Assembly: GCA_040079935.1 (NCBI GenBank)
Contig: JBEBJI010000008.1
Span: 1-64,000, forward strand
From: Methylotenera_A sp040079935
GTDB lineage: Bacteria; Pseudomonadota; Gammaproteobacteria; Burkholderiales; Methylophilaceae
Length of the DNA stretch: 64,000 nucleotides
Direction: 5' to 3'
Shown one piece after another: positions 42,093-50,929 of this stretch. Positions within the stretch are counted from its first letter, which is position 1; each line of letters starts with the position of its first letter. A program made the position numbers and the translations under genes. The notes under the pieces were generated by a model. The model was not told the origin of the DNA and did not search any database. It saw nothing but the letters and a program-made list of their open reading frames with translations.

Positions 42093-42127
42093 AGGTAATT
42101 AATTTTTTTAAGCTGCCATTTAAATGC

Positions 42128-42162
42128 TGCCCTGCAAGCCAACGTCCATGAGGCTTTCAGAG
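42128..42162 (+). repeat. Dispersed element, diverged copy at the end of waaC
   Basis: TGCCCTGCAAGCC, core AACGTCCATG (two changes), AGGCTTTCAGAG. It ends three bases before the waaC stop codon. Confidence 0.65.
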
Positions 42163-42164
42163 AA

Positions 42165-43151
42165 TTATTCTAGAATTTTTTTGAGCGAACCAAATACATC
42201 GGCAACGCTAGGCATTGCGCCAATGCCTCCCAAATTAATGGCCTGTGTCTGCGAGCCGGCCATTACACCAGTAAGTGCCGAGTCTGTGTCAGTATAAATC
42301 GCAATCGTGGGAATATTGAGTGCGGCGGCAAGGTGCGATAGGCCAGTATCCACACCGATTGCAGCTTTAGCATCGCTGATGACGCTGGCTAATTCTGCGA
42401 TGCTGCGTTTGGGCAAAACGCTGGCATTATCAAGCTGTGCTGAAATTTCGTTGGCGCGCTTAAATTCAGCTTCATTCGCCCAGGGCAACGCTAAATTCAG
42501 GTTTTTTTGCGCCAATAATTTGCCCAGATTTACCCAGTTTTCTGTTGGCCACAATTTACTTTCACGACTTGTGCCGTGCAAAGCTAAAATGTACCTATCC
42601 TGCAAGCCAATATTCATGTGGGTTACAGAGCCGCTATTTTGAATTTTTTTAGATGAAATTCCATAATCAGGCGGTGTTTCTGGCACGCTGTAGCCTAAAC
42701 TTTGCGCGGCCAGCGCGCGGTTTCTGGTCATGGCGTGTTGCTGGTAAGAAATCGCATAGGTTTTATCGTAAAACCAGCTGGCAAGCGGCTCGCGGATGGA
42801 GTTTTTATCGTATCCATGTTTAACGCCATATGCTTGCTTTGCGATTAACGCGCTTTTTAGCAAACCTTGCGTATCTATAATTGCATCATATTGATTTTGT
42901 TGAATTAAATGTTTAGCTTCAGAAATTTCCTGCCAAGTATTTTTGCTAAATAACGCTTTGCGCCAACGTCGCATGGCCACAGTTAACACGTTCTTAACCT
43001 GCGGATGTAAGCGTGGTATATCCGCAAACGACTCCTCTACCACCCAATCAATATGAACCTGCTGGGCATGTTGCAAAATATCGTTTACCACCGGTAAACA
43101 ATGAATCACGTCGCCTAATGATGAGGTTTTAACAATTAAAATGCGCTGCAT
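42165..43151 (-). CDS. waaC: Lipopolysaccharide heptosyltransferase I
   Basis: 328 residues from MQRILIVKTSSLGDVIH, the family start; the longer reading overlaps the divergent gene. GT9 glycosyltransferase adding the first heptose to Kdo. Seen: SLGDVIHCLPVV, DAIIDTQGLLKSAL, the nucleotide-sugar motif ALHGTSRESKLWP and GVDTGLSHLAAAL with the catalytic region. About 14 residues (SGSVTHMNIGLQD) before YILALHG overlie a dispersed element copy, in a variable linker between the two domains. Confidence 0.95.
   Translation of the reverse strand: MQRILIVKTSSLGDVIHCLPVVNDILQHAQQVHIDWVVEESFADIPRLHPQVKNVLTVAMRRWRKALFSKNTWQEISEAKHLIQQNQYDAIIDTQGLLKSALIAKQAYGVKHGYDKNSIREPLASWFYDKTYAISYQQHAMTRNRALAAQSLGYSVPETPPDYGISSKKIQNSGSVTHMNIGLQDRYILALHGTSRESKLWPTENWVNLGKLLAQKNLNLALPWANEAEFKRANEISAQLDNASVLPKRSIAELASVISDAKAAIGVDTGLSHLAAALNIPTIAIYTDTDSALTGVMAGSQTQAINLGGIGAMPSVADVFGSLKKILE
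42598..42632 (+). repeat. Dispersed element inside waaC
   Basis: TCCTGCAAGC, core CAATATTCATG (one change), TGGGTTACAGAGC. Read from the gene strand it encodes VTHMNIGLQD. Confidence 0.75.
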
Positions 43152-43202
43152 AAACTGCATTTTCGCATACAATTTGGTTTTTACTTTGAAGATTGCCGCA
43201 AA

Positions 43203-44339
43203 TTGCGATTTGCATTTATCATTTTTAAGTATTTCCCGTTTGGCGGCATGCAACGCGATATGCTGCGCACCGCTAACGAGTTGGTAAAGCGCGGTCATGC
43301 GGTAGAAATTTTTTGCTTAAGTTGGCAGGGTGATGCCCCAGCCAATATAAAAGTACACGTGTTGCCGCAAACGGGTTGGCTTAATTATCAGCGTTATCAA
43401 CAATTTATCGCTGTGACTTTTAAGCAGATTAACGCGGGCAAATTTGACTATGTTTTTGGCTACAATCGCATGGCTGGGTTAGATGCGCATTTTGCCGCCG
43501 ACCCTTGTTTCATTGAGCGTGCGCATCAACAACGCAATTTTTTGTATCAACTTTTGCCGCGCTTTAAATGGTTTGCTGCGTGCGAAAAAGCGGTGTTTGC
43601 AAGTGACTCACCAACACAAATTTTGGCGGTCGCGCTCACCGAAAAGCCGCATTTTTTAAAATGGTATGGCACGCAAAGCACACGTTTTCATTACATCCCA
43701 CCATTTTTATCACCTGAGCGATTTAAGTTGGAAGATAAAGCAATAATGCGCAAACATCTGCGCGATGTATTTCATTTTGGTGCAGATGATTTTGTGTTTT
43801 TGCTCACGGGTTCTGGTTTTGCCATGAAGGGTTTGGATCGCGCGATTTTAGCGTTAAAAGCTTTACCAACTGCTCTGCAAGTCAATACTCGCCTGGTCGC
43901 GGTGGGGCAAGATAATCCTAAGCAATTTCAAAAAATGACGAAAAAATTAGGTCTAGAAAATAATGTTGTGATTTCAAAAGGTCGCCCAGATATACCGCAA
44001 TTGATGCAAGGTGCGGATGTGTGTTTACATCCCGCGTATCGTGAAAATACAGGGCTTGTGATACTCGAAGGCATGGCGTGTGGTGCGCCAATGCTGGTGA
44101 CGGCGAGTTGTGGTTACGCGCACCACGTGGCGGATGCAAATGCGGGTATTGTGAGCGAAATGCCGTTTGACCAAGCACAATTTAATGCACAATTTTTATC
44201 AATGCGACAATCTGACCAAAAACAAACTTGGTCTGCCAACGGTTTAACTTATGTAAAAACCATTATGAAAGCCAATGACGGTAGCGCTGAAGCGGAGATT
44301 TTAATTGCGCTGGCGACAGAAAAGCTAAAAGCAAAATGA
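43203..44339 (+). CDS. waaG: LPS core glycosyltransferase WaaG-like
   Basis: 378 residues from TTG, the point where WaaG proteins begin (M-R-F-A-F...KYFPFGGMQRD). GT4 family: N-terminal FGGMQRDMLRTANEL, FDYVFGYNRMAGLD, and C-terminal nucleotide-sugar motif HPAYRENTGLVILEGMACGAPM. Adds glucose (or another hexose) to the heptose core. Divergent from waaC; its stop overlaps the kinase gene start. Confidence 0.92.
   Translation: MRFAFIIFKYFPFGGMQRDMLRTANELVKRGHAVEIFCLSWQGDAPANIKVHVLPQTGWLNYQRYQQFIAVTFKQINAGKFDYVFGYNRMAGLDAHFAADPCFIERAHQQRNFLYQLLPRFKWFAACEKAVFASDSPTQILAVALTEKPHFLKWYGTQSTRFHYIPPFLSPERFKLEDKAIMRKHLRDVFHFGADDFVFLLTGSGFAMKGLDRAILALKALPTALQVNTRLVAVGQDNPKQFQKMTKKLGLENNVVISKGRPDIPQLMQGADVCLHPAYRENTGLVILEGMACGAPMLVTASCGYAHHVADANAGIVSEMPFDQAQFNAQFLSMRQSDQKQTWSANGLTYVKTIMKANDGSAEAEILIALATEKLKAK
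43871..43890 (+). repeat. Possible degenerate half copy of the dispersed element inside waaG
   Basis: TGCTCTGCAAGTCAATACTC matches the first half of the consensus at most positions and then diverges. In frame it encodes ALQVNT in a variable segment. Confidence 0.25.
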
Positions 44340-45160
44340 AAAACCTGCCAAAAAATATATTGGTTGTACCTGACGAAATTAAACAGCATTTGCAAGGAGA
44401 TGCGTTTGAAGCGCTGATGCAAATTCGTGGCAAAGCCTTTAGGGACGTGCCTGGGCGCAAAACCATACAAGTTGCTTTGGGCAAAAAAAGTTACTTTATT
44501 AAACAACATTTTGGCGTAGGCTGGGGCGAGATTTTCAAAAGTATAATTTCGTTCAAAATACCAATTTTAGGCGCGATGACAGAAGTCAGCGCGATTCAAA
44601 AGCTCAACGAAATTGGTATCCCAACCACGCCGCTAGTGGCTTATGGGCAGCGCGGCTATAGCCCAGCTTCTATGCGGTCTTTCGTGATGACGGAAGATCT
44701 GGGTGATATTTTAACCTTGGAAGATATTTGTGTGGCATGGTTGGAAGCCACACCAAATAAGGCTTGTAGGTCAGCTGTTTTTAAAGCTTTAGCGCAGTTG
44801 GCGGCAAAATTTCACAGCGCTGGTTTATGCCATCGCGATTTTTATTTATGTCATTTTGTGGTTAAAAAAGCTGAGTTTGAAAACGACCATTTGAACTTGC
44901 ATTTAATCGATTTGCATCGCATGTTGCAAGGTCAGCAGCCCAATAGCAGCGCGGTGATGAAGGACATTGCAGGTTTGTATTTCTCCACGCAACAAATTGG
45001 CTTGGGCGCAGAAGATTGGCAAGTTTTTAAGCAACATTATCTACTGCAAAGTGATGGTTTTTGGGCGCAAGTTGAAGCGCGCGCAACTAATTTATTGACC
45101 AAATTTAACAGCGAAAAATTTCAAAAACGATTAGCAGAAGAGAAATCCGCGCTAGATTAG
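44336..45160 (+). CDS. LPS core heptose kinase WaaP-like
   Basis: 274-residue protein-kinase-fold enzyme of the WaaP/RfaP family. It has a lysine in YFIKQHF, Glu in MTEVSAI, catalytic loop HRDFYLCHFVV (about 163-173) and LIDLHRML for the metal Asp. It should phosphorylate inner-core heptose, which stabilises the outer membrane. It follows waaG by a 4-base overlap, as in the Pseudomonas core cluster. Confidence 0.92.
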   Translation: MKNLPKNILVVPDEIKQHLQGDAFEALMQIRGKAFRDVPGRKTIQVALGKKSYFIKQHFGVGWGEIFKSIISFKIPILGAMTEVSAIQKLNEIGIPTTPLVAYGQRGYSPASMRSFVMTEDLGDILTLEDICVAWLEATPNKACRSAVFKALAQLAAKFHSAGLCHRDFYLCHFVVKKAEFENDHLNLHLIDLHRMLQGQQPNSSAVMKDIAGLYFSTQQIGLGAEDWQVFKQHYLLQSDGFWAQVEARATNLLTKFNSEKFQKRLAEEKSALD

Positions 45161-46014
45161 TTAAGCGTAGAACTTTCTTTGCCCAGTGCGTGACGCCTTT
45201 GTTTATGACGGTTATATCGCCATAAATATTGCGTAGGTTTTTGTGCAACTTGTTGTTCAATCGCCTTATTTAACAAGGCTGGTGTGGCGATGGATTCCAC
45301 CTTTTGTAGGTGAATTTCGTAGCCCTTCCCATTTTCTAGACGCTCTCCATAAGCCATAATCACTGACGCACCAGTTTTTTCAGCCAGCTTGCTGGCGAGC
45401 GTCATGGTGTATGCCGGTTTGCCAAAAAAATCTGCCCATTCGCCTTCGCCCGCGGCGGGGATTTGATCGGGCAAAATACCAATGGCTTCGCCGCGTTTAA
45501 GTGCTTGCATCAGCTTGCGCACACCGCCAGCATTGGCTTCGGCAAGTGTTACACCAGTGCGCGTGCGACCAGTTTGTATGAGCGGCATCAGCCACTTCAT
45601 TTTAGGCTGGCGATACAGTACGGTGATAGGGTGCTTGCTACCGTAGTAAATGGAAGTGATTTCAAAACAGCCCAAATGTGGCGTGAGAAAAATAATGCCC
45701 TTGCCCATAGCAAGCGCTTTTTCGACGACATTCCAGTCATGCACATGCTTAACTGAGGCTAATAATTCAGGTTCTTTTTTTTGCCAAATGGCGAGTGTTT
45801 CTAACATAGCTTTTCCAGTTTCAGAAATGTTAGTTTTTAGGGTGTTTTCAAGCGTGGTTTTGTCACTAAAAAGCGTACTTTGTGTGAGATTTTTGCGCTG
45901 GATTTTTGCAGCTGCAGGTGTGCACCAATGCGCTACCCAGCCTAGCGCCTTGCCTAAACGGTGCACGGTGGGAAGCGGCAACAATGCGAGAAATTTTGCA
46001 AGCAAATTGAACAT
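45157..46014 (-). CDS. Lipid A acyltransferase-like (LpxL/HtrB family)
   Basis: 285 residues with an N-terminal membrane segment, the HLGCFE acyltransferase motif (H-x4-E), RQPKMKWL, GGVRKLMQALKRGEAIGILPDQ and FFGKPAYTMTLASKLA. It is a late (secondary) acyltransferase putting an acyl chain on lipid A or its precursor. It is transcribed opposite to the flanking core genes and overlaps the 3' end of the kinase gene by 4 bases. Confidence 0.93.
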   Translation of the reverse strand: MFNLLAKFLALLPLPTVHRLGKALGWVAHWCTPAAAKIQRKNLTQSTLFSDKTTLENTLKTNISETGKAMLETLAIWQKKEPELLASVKHVHDWNVVEKALAMGKGIIFLTPHLGCFEITSIYYGSKHPITVLYRQPKMKWLMPLIQTGRTRTGVTLAEANAGGVRKLMQALKRGEAIGILPDQIPAAGEGEWADFFGKPAYTMTLASKLAEKTGASVIMAYGERLENGKGYEIHLQKVESIATPALLNKAIEQQVAQKPTQYLWRYNRHKQRRHALGKESSTLN

Positions 46015-46143
46015 GTTTTATTAGCAGATTGTAGCTGATATTTAGTGCTGAATGGCTTTTTCGCGCAATTGGCCTGAAGTGCAACAGTCAAAAGCCTGAT
46101 AAAATGACGTTTGAATTGTGTTGTGTTATGTTATGGAGCTAAG

Positions 46144-46923
46144 TTGTTGACCTTTGTTGCAGATAAATATTCAGATGTATTAAATAAAAATCAATTAGAT
46201 ACCTTTGATAAGGTATGGAATTGCCAAGTGAATTGGTTTGAAGAGCCCAATGAGCGGCGTGGCGGCTGGAGCGGTGTTGGGCGTATTGAGTTACTGCAGG
46301 TGGATGGTAAAAAGTTTGGCGGTTTTTTAAAAAAACAAGATAAACATTGCCGCACTTCATTTTTGCATCCAATCAATGGCGTGCCAACTTTTCAGCGTGA
46401 GTTTGAGATGATGCAGTATCTTGCAAAAATGGGTGTACGTGCGCCAGAAGTGATGTTGTTTGGGCGCAATCCGACTGGCGATTTAAAGACGACTTTGCTT
46501 ACTAGAGAGCTGGAAGGTTTTGTGCCGCTAGAAGTATTAACCGAGCAAATGTTTGCTAAAAATCGTGCACCAATCAACGCGCAGCGAGACGTGTTACAAG
46601 CTGTGGCAAGCCTTGCAAGACAATTGCATGCAGCCAAGGTGCAACATCGCTCGTTTTACCCCAAGCATATTTTTGTGAACATGACACAAGCAGATTCGCC
46701 GCAGGTGGCGGTGATAGATCTCGAAAAATCCAGGATAAATCGCGTTCCATTTTTGCGTAGCTTAATCGATTTGGCGGTGTTAAATCGCCATGCAAAATAT
46801 TGGAGCAGAACGCAGCGCATGTATTTTTATTTGCAATATTTAGGCTTAAAAAAACTCACACCTTACGCAAAATGGCTGTGTAGGCGCGTAGTAAAACGTT
46901 CTAATCGAGTAAAACACAAGTAA
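46144..46923 (+). CDS. Lipopolysaccharide kinase InaA-type
   Basis: 259 residues starting at TTG after GGAG; the exact start (TTG 46144 or 46147) is not settled. RRGGWSGVGRIEL near the start replaces the Gly loop, with FLKKQDKHCRTSFLHP; then LARQLHAAKVQHRSFYPKHIFVN (catalytic loop, H-R-S-F in place of HRD) and VIDLEKSR. Related to InaA/WapP kinases that phosphorylate LPS core sugars. The change of the catalytic Asp position should be checked. Confidence 0.88.
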   Translation: MLTFVADKYSDVLNKNQLDTFDKVWNCQVNWFEEPNERRGGWSGVGRIELLQVDGKKFGGFLKKQDKHCRTSFLHPINGVPTFQREFEMMQYLAKMGVRAPEVMLFGRNPTGDLKTTLLTRELEGFVPLEVLTEQMFAKNRAPINAQRDVLQAVASLARQLHAAKVQHRSFYPKHIFVNMTQADSPQVAVIDLEKSRINRVPFLRSLIDLAVLNRHAKYWSRTQRMYFYLQYLGLKKLTPYAKWLCRRVVKRSNRVKHK

Positions 46924-46972
46924 TTGTTATAATGATGGATTATAAGTATTCCAATATTTTTAGGTAACCAGA

Positions 46973-47653
46973 ATGGCAAAGACAAAAGAAGCGCCCATAA
47001 AGCTAGAATTTTCGAACAAATATACACGGGAGCATTCGCAATATTATTACGAAAAGCATCGTCGCGGTATCGAGCCACGGCTTTCGCATTGGCGCGATGT
47101 GCAGCTTGCACGTAAAGCCCTAAAAATAGCGGGTGAGCCACAAAAAGTGCTTGATTTGCCTTGTGGTGCTGGTCGTTTTTGGCCAACGCTGGCAGAGAAC
47201 CCAACCCGTACCGTAATTGGCGCAGATAATTCGGCTGACATGGTGGCGGTTGCGACAGAAAATTGCCCCAAAGAAATTGCTTCGCGTTTTAGTGGTATGC
47301 AAACCTCGGCATTTGCCATTGATTTGCCTGATAACGCGGTAGATAGCATATTTAGCATGCGCTTAATGCACCATATCGGTCAATCGGCACACCGAGTTGC
47401 GATGCTGAAAGAGTTTCATCGTGTAGCAAAAGATACGGTGATTATCTCGCTTTGGGTGGATGGCAATTTTAAAGCTTGGCAGCGCATGCGCTCTGAAAAG
47501 CGCCACCCGCGCGGGCCGAACCAAAATCGCTTTTTAATTCCCGCCAAACAAATTGAGCAAGAGTTTGCGGAAGCAGGCTTTGCAATCGTTGATTCGTTAG
47601 ATTTTCTACCGCTTTACGCCATGTGGCGCGTGTATGTTTTGCGTAAAAAATAG
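46973..47653 (+). CDS. Class I SAM methyltransferase in the LPS core cluster
   Basis: 226 residues. VLDLPCGAGRFWPTL (motif I), VIGADNSADMVAVA (motif II) and DSIFSMRLMHHIG around motif IV. Its substrate is unknown; since it sits between two sugar-kinase genes and upstream of a carbamoyltransferase gene, I infer methylation of a core sugar or phosphate. This gene is not in the comparable Pseudomonas core cluster as I know it. Confidence 0.88.
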   Translation: MAKTKEAPIKLEFSNKYTREHSQYYYEKHRRGIEPRLSHWRDVQLARKALKIAGEPQKVLDLPCGAGRFWPTLAENPTRTVIGADNSADMVAVATENCPKEIASRFSGMQTSAFAIDLPDNAVDSIFSMRLMHHIGQSAHRVAMLKEFHRVAKDTVIISLWVDGNFKAWQRMRSEKRHPRGPNQNRFLIPAKQIEQEFAEAGFAIVDSLDFLPLYAMWRVYVLRKK

Positions 47654-47670
47654 ATTTTCATTATTCAAGT

Positions 47671-49107
47671 TTGCAACAAATTTATTTAAAAAACGCATCA
47701 CCCATTCATGTGGAAACCGTTGTCAGGACGGTGCCACATCAGCGTGAAGTTGTGCGCGGCACATGGCAAGATGCACATGGCAAAGCGCAAAAAATTTACG
47801 CTAAATTTTTTTTTGGTGCCCGCGCAGCGCAACATTATGCGCGCGATTTGTCTGGCATTACTGATTTAGTTGCTGCGAAAATTCCCACACCACCTTTGTT
47901 ATTTCAAGGGCAAGATGCGTCAGGTTTGGCTTATATCCTGATATTTTCTGAAATTCAAAATGCCTTGAATGCCGAAGAATCTTGGCAAAATTTAGATGAA
48001 AAAGCACGTTTTAATTTAGCCAAAAGATTGGTTGCCGAAATCGCCAAACATCACAATGCAGGTTTATTGCAGACCGATTTGTACCTTAAAAATTTCCTCG
48101 TTGATAACGATAAAATTTATACGTTAGATGGCGATGGTATACGTAAATTCACACGCTTAAGTCAGCAGCGAGCGCTGAAAAATTTGAGTGTTTTGTTGTC
48201 AAAATTTGACGTGCTGGAAGTGGAGGTTTGGCTGGCAGATTTGCTAAAAGCATATGCAGAAGATAGAGGCTGGGGAACCTTGCGAGATGCGGGCTCGATT
48301 AAAAAAATGACGAATACGCATCGCCAAAAAGTAGCCAGTCATTATGCTGATAAAAAAGTATTTAGGCAATGTGCAGATGTGAAAAGTTATGCTCTGGAAA
48401 GCTCATGGATATTGGTCTGCAGGGCATATGAAAATATCGATTTTTCTGGCAATTTAGATGCATTATTGACTGAGCAAAACCTGTTAAAAAGAGGCAACAC
48501 ATGCACGGTGGCGCTGGCAGAAATTGATGGTAAAAAAGCGGTGATTAAGCGCTATAACATCAAAAATTTTTGGCATGGGTTAAGTCGCGCTGTACGGCAA
48601 ACTCGCGCTGCGGCTTCTTGGGCAAATGCGCATCGTTTGAAAATTTTAGGTATTGCTACTGTGCAGCCTATTGCCTTAATTGAAAACCCAAATTTTGGTT
48701 TTTTAAATGGCAAAGCTTACTTTTTGGCAGAATATATCGATGCGCCTGATGCCGCGGAGTTTTTTTCAAAAACGCATAATAAAAAAGCGCGCGCAGATGC
48801 GGTAAAGAACATCGTCATACTGTTTTACAAGCTATTTTTGCTAAAAATTTCGCATGGTGACATGAAAGCGACCAATATCAAAATGCTAGATAACAAGCCA
48901 GTGCTGATTGATTTGGATAGTATGCAACAACATCGTTTTGACGCATTTGCGCTAACTGCTCACGTGCGCGATTTGCGCCGATTTATGCAAAATTGGCAAG
49001 ACGACAATGCACTGTATAATGCCTTTGTGGAGACATATAGAGTGATTTACGAAGACTTCGAACCGCTTGAGAAAGCGGGTATTTTCCAAAACAAAGAGAT
49101 AGCATAA
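47671..49107 (+). CDS. Tandem kinase-fold protein of the LPS core cluster
   Basis: 478 residues from TTG with two kinase-like domains. The first (about 1-215) has a catalytic loop LLQTDLYLKNFL and metal site LDGDG. The second (about 275-478) has VIKRYN lysine, ISHGDMKATNIKML and LIDLDSM. Both keep an Asp and Asn in the catalytic loop. Resembles the two-domain kinase encoded in the Pseudomonas core cluster next to the carbamoyltransferase. The linker between the domains contains YALESSWILVCRAYE, encoded by a dispersed-element copy. Confidence 0.88.
   Translation: MQQIYLKNASPIHVETVVRTVPHQREVVRGTWQDAHGKAQKIYAKFFFGARAAQHYARDLSGITDLVAAKIPTPPLLFQGQDASGLAYILIFSEIQNALNAEESWQNLDEKARFNLAKRLVAEIAKHHNAGLLQTDLYLKNFLVDNDKIYTLDGDGIRKFTRLSQQRALKNLSVLLSKFDVLEVEVWLADLLKAYAEDRGWGTLRDAGSIKKMTNTHRQKVASHYADKKVFRQCADVKSYALESSWILVCRAYENIDFSGNLDALLTEQNLLKRGNTCTVALAEIDGKKAVIKRYNIKNFWHGLSRAVRQTRAAASWANAHRLKILGIATVQPIALIENPNFGFLNGKAYFLAEYIDAPDAAEFFSKTHNKKARADAVKNIVILFYKLFLLKISHGDMKATNIKMLDNKPVLIDLDSMQQHRFDAFALTAHVRDLRRFMQNWQDDNALYNAFVETYRVIYEDFEPLEKAGIFQNKEIA
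48389..48427 (-). repeat. Dispersed element inside the tandem kinase gene
   Basis: Minus-strand ATGCCCTGCAGAC, core CAATATCCATG (48404-48414 reversed), AGCTTTCCAGAGCAT. In frame it encodes ALESSWILVCRA, placed in the interdomain linker. Confidence 0.85.
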
Positions 49108-49119
49108 AGAGCTGAATTA

Positions 49120-50838
49120 ATGATTGTATTAGGACTTTCTGGCGCATTAGGTCATGACGCTTCAGCCGCGATTTTAATTGATGGCAAAATTATTGCGGCA
49201 GCAGAAGAAGAGCGTTTTATTCGCGATAAACACGCGAAGAACAAATTTCCGTATGAAGCGGCGAAATTTTGCTTAAAACAAGCGGGAATTAAACCAGAAG
49301 ACGTCGATATTGTCGCGTTTCCGTATGCGGAAATTCCGCTTAGCACAAATGCGCGTTGGCATTATGCCAAACGCCATTGGTATGCGCCAGATCGCGCTTT
49401 GGATGCGATATTTAACGGCAATCGTCGTTTCCGCCGTAACCGCGATAAGTCATTGAAATTAATGACGGAGCTAGGGTTAACAAACGCTAAATTCGTGCCA
49501 GTAGAACACCATTTGGCGCACGCTTCCAGCGCTTATCATTTAAGCGGATTTAAAGAAAAAACCGCGATTGTCGGCATCGATGGCAAGGGCGAATACGCGA
49601 CGACGTTTTTTGGCTACGGCGAAAACGGTAAAATCCACAAAATAAAAGAATTTTACGACCCCGATTCGCTCGGTGGTTTGTATGGTGCGATTACCGAGTT
49701 TTTGGGTTTCGACATGCTCGATGGCGAGTTCAAAGTCATGGGTATGGCGCCGTTTGGCGATGCCAGCAAATACGATTTTTCGCGCTTGGCCAAGTTTGAA
49801 AATGGTGAGTTAATCATCAATACCGAATACGTGAATGTAGTGGGTTTGCGTCGTTACAAAGAAAACGGTAAAGGTTATTACTTTACGCAAAAACTTATCG
49901 ACTGGCTGGGCCCAAAGCGCAGTGGCGACGAAATTGATGACCCATATATTCACTATGCTGCTTCGGTGCAAGCTTTGCTAGAAAAAATTGCGTTGGAGAT
50001 GATTGAATATTATCTAGGTGGCATTGTTAAAGAAACAGGCAAAATTGCCATGGCGGGCGGCGTTGCGTTAAATGTTAAATTAAATCAACGTATTATCGCG
50101 CTGCCAAACGTGAGGGAATTGTTCGTACAGCCCGCTTCTGGCGATAACGGCACAAGTTTGGGCGCGGCGACTTACGCGGCACATTTGGTGGGTGAAACCA
50201 TCCACAAAATGGAACACGCGTATTTGGGGCCGAGTTTTACCTCAGAAGAGTGTCTAGAAGCGTGTAAGCAGCATCCCGCTAAGCCAATAACCACGAGGGT
50301 TACAGAGGCGCCTAAAAAGGCGGCCGAATTGCTCGCAGCAGGAAATCCGCTCGCTTGGTTTCAAGGTCGCATGGAGTTTGGTCCGCGTTCGCTGGGTTGC
50401 CGCAGTATTTTGGGCGACCCAAGTTATCCAGGCGTTGCCGACCGCATTAACGCACAAATTAAATATCGGGAGCGCTGGCGGCCATTTTGTCCGAGCATGC
50501 TCGACACAGTGGCCGAAGATATTTTGCAAACCTCGCACCCCGCGCCATATATGACGTTTACGTTTGATGTAAACCCTGCTTGGAATGCGCGTATTCCTGA
50601 GGTTGTGCACGAGGATGGCACGGCGCGTGCGCAAGTGGTGACGCGCGAGACGAATCCCCGCTATTACGAGCTGATTGAGCATTTAGAAAAGTTGCGCGGC
50701 AACGCGGTGGTGCTGAATACTTCGCTTAATCGGCGCGGCGAACCGATGATTTGCTCGCCCACCGACGCGCTAAATATGTTTTATGGCTGCGATTTGGAAT
50801 ACCTCATGATGGAAGATATTTTGGTTACTAAAGCCTAA
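49120..50838 (+). CDS. Carbamoyltransferase (NodU/TobZ family), LPS core
   Basis: 572 residues: N-terminal Kae1-like domain (GLSGALGHDASAAIL ... EERFIRDKHAKNKFP ... EHHLAHASSAY) and the C-terminal carbamoyl-AMP domain (WFQGRMEFGPRSLGCRSIL ... NTSLNRRGEPMICSP). Transfers carbamoyl from carbamoyl phosphate to a sugar hydroxyl. In Pseudomonas the homologue in this cluster carbamoylates inner-core heptose; the same is inferred here. A diverged dispersed-element copy lies at HPAKPITTRVTEAP in a variable loop. Confidence 0.93.
   Translation: MIVLGLSGALGHDASAAILIDGKIIAAAEEERFIRDKHAKNKFPYEAAKFCLKQAGIKPEDVDIVAFPYAEIPLSTNARWHYAKRHWYAPDRALDAIFNGNRRFRRNRDKSLKLMTELGLTNAKFVPVEHHLAHASSAYHLSGFKEKTAIVGIDGKGEYATTFFGYGENGKIHKIKEFYDPDSLGGLYGAITEFLGFDMLDGEFKVMGMAPFGDASKYDFSRLAKFENGELIINTEYVNVVGLRRYKENGKGYYFTQKLIDWLGPKRSGDEIDDPYIHYAASVQALLEKIALEMIEYYLGGIVKETGKIAMAGGVALNVKLNQRIIALPNVRELFVQPASGDNGTSLGAATYAAHLVGETIHKMEHAYLGPSFTSEECLEACKQHPAKPITTRVTEAPKKAAELLAAGNPLAWFQGRMEFGPRSLGCRSILGDPSYPGVADRINAQIKYRERWRPFCPSMLDTVAEDILQTSHPAPYMTFTFDVNPAWNARIPEVVHEDGTARAQVVTRETNPRYYELIEHLEKLRGNAVVLNTSLNRRGEPMICSPTDALNMFYGCDLEYLMMEDILVTKA
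50272..50308 (+). repeat. Diverged dispersed element inside the carbamoyltransferase gene
   Basis: CATCCCGCTAAGC, core CAATAACCACG (two changes), AGGGTTACAGAGGC. Read in frame it encodes PAKPITTRVTE. Confidence 0.6.
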
Positions 50839-50929
50839 AAATGCACAATAATAGGTTATTGGTTTGACGACATGCCCTGCTTTGGGGATAATTGAGTCAG
50901 TTCGTTAATCCCTGTAGGTCTTATATAAA

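Noticed and set aside
50870..50881. ACATGCCCTGC before edd
   Set aside because: Single arm only; the core is absent. Possibly a remnant but not supported.
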